DNA of 5,784 bases. It comes from Planctomycetota bacterium. GTDB lineage: Bacteria > Planctomycetota > Phycisphaerae > UBA1845. Below are positions 5,460 through 5,784 of the stretch, piece after piece. The stretch lies in assembly GCA_022561415.1 (NCBI GenBank), contig JADFRH010000163.1, positions 1 to 5,784 on the forward strand, read 5' to 3'. Both the position numbers and the translations under genes were made by a program. Numbering within the stretch: position 1 is the first letter of the stretch; each line of letters starts with the position of its first letter. Below the pieces are notes generated by a model that saw only the letters and a program-made list of their open reading frames with translations, was not told the origin of the DNA and ran no database searches.

Positions 5460-5784
5460 CGGGCGCGCCGAGGCTCAGCCCCAAAGCTCCCGTATTCCAC
5501 GACCCCGTTCCGGCCGCATCACCGCTAGCCACCGTAGCGCCGCTGAGAACATAACTCACTCCCGCCACGCCCACATTATCAGATGCCGTGCCGCTGATTG
5601 TGATGCTGTTCAATGATGTCGCATACGAACCCGCCGCGGTCGGACCTGTGATATTCACTGTTAGGCCCACGATGTCACGTGTCACTACCAGCGTATCCGT
5701 GCTTGTCCGGCCCAGCCAGTCGTATGCGGTGACCGTTATAGTAGTCACACCTTCGTTCAAGTCCAGGCTGCCGGTGTTCCATGA
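5431..5784 (-). CDS. fragment of a large secreted protein with Ig-like repeats, partial
   Basis: An open frame enters from the right edge (first codon Ser at 5784-5782) and runs 117 codons to a stop at 5431, with its beginning outside the window. It encodes bacterial Ig-like (Big/cadherin-like) beta-sandwich repeats. [20 protein letters not shown] opens one unit, followed by [15 protein letters not shown]; the next unit starts at [13 protein letters not shown], giving a repeat of about 94 residues. Such repeats occur in very long extracellular or surface proteins for adhesion, carbohydrate binding or spacing. The match to the first unit is lost right after LGA (about 5464); the last residues, [10 protein letters not shown], are antisense ftsH and not part of the native protein. 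The true gene therefore continued past 5464 elsewhere. An in-frame TTG at 5760 is internal to the repeat and not a start. Confidence 0.75.
   Translation of the reverse strand, partial: SWNTGSLDLNEGVTTITVTAYDWLGRTSTDTLVVTRDIVGLTVNITGPTAAGSYATSLNSITISGTASDNVGVAGVSYVLSGATVASGDAAGTGSWNTGALGLSLGAPVTRRSSRTR
5440..5475. other. breakpoint joining ftsH to an unrelated gene
   Basis: Similarity to FtsH ends at about 5442 (SGSE), and similarity to the Ig-like repeat protein on the other strand begins at about 5464 (its LGA residues). The short stretch between belongs clearly to neither and includes the 8-bp palindrome GGCGCGCC (5462-5469). Both frames run past the join into each other's antisense and stop there, so they overlap tail to tail by 29 bases (5431-5459). 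This is what an inversion, a deletion or a chimeric assembly join would produce; the sequence alone cannot decide between them. Confidence 0.75.

Overview
The window reads as a piece of a chromosome or metagenome contig from a Gram-negative (diderm) bacterium of moderate to high GC. Two outer-membrane biogenesis genes (BamD-like, then LptE-like) sit next to the start of ftsH, and there are several secreted proteins. A GGCT-like protein with a planctomycete-type look and an FtsH with the Walker A variant GTPGCGKT suggest Planctomycetota or a neighbouring PVC/FCB lineage. That placement is an inference from sequence feel, not a search result.

Layout. Positions 1-1139 (+ strand) hold two small exported proteins: a two-CxxC protein (148-621), closed by a very good intrinsic terminator (654-687), and a basic orphan protein (801-1139) with its own extended -10 promoter. 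The second gene is clearly poorer in GC (about 48% by hand count over 841-1080) than the 3-5 kb region (65% over 3361-3420). Positions 1140-2890 (- strand) hold a gamma-glutamylcyclotransferase-like protein and a zinc-dependent medium-chain dehydrogenase. Between them is a 359-base non-coding stretch with two inverted hairpin repeats, a heptamer tandem array and a perfect 14-bp palindrome. Positions 3062-5459 (+ strand) hold an apparent operon: a BamD-like TPR protein, an LptE-like lipoprotein and the N-terminal part of FtsH. Together these serve envelope assembly: BamD in folding of beta-barrel proteins, LptE in lipopolysaccharide insertion, and FtsH in membrane protein quality control.

The right end is abnormal. 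FtsH stops just after Walker A, and within about 20 bases the sequence becomes the opposite strand of an unrelated Ig-like repeat protein (5431-5784) that runs off the window. This looks like a rearrangement or a contig misjoin.

I found no convincing new multi-gene system. The best candidate for something undescribed is the pair of hairpin repeats at 1748-1793 and 1856-1895. Their stem tips differ in sequence but keep their pairing, as expected of a REP/MITE-like element family.
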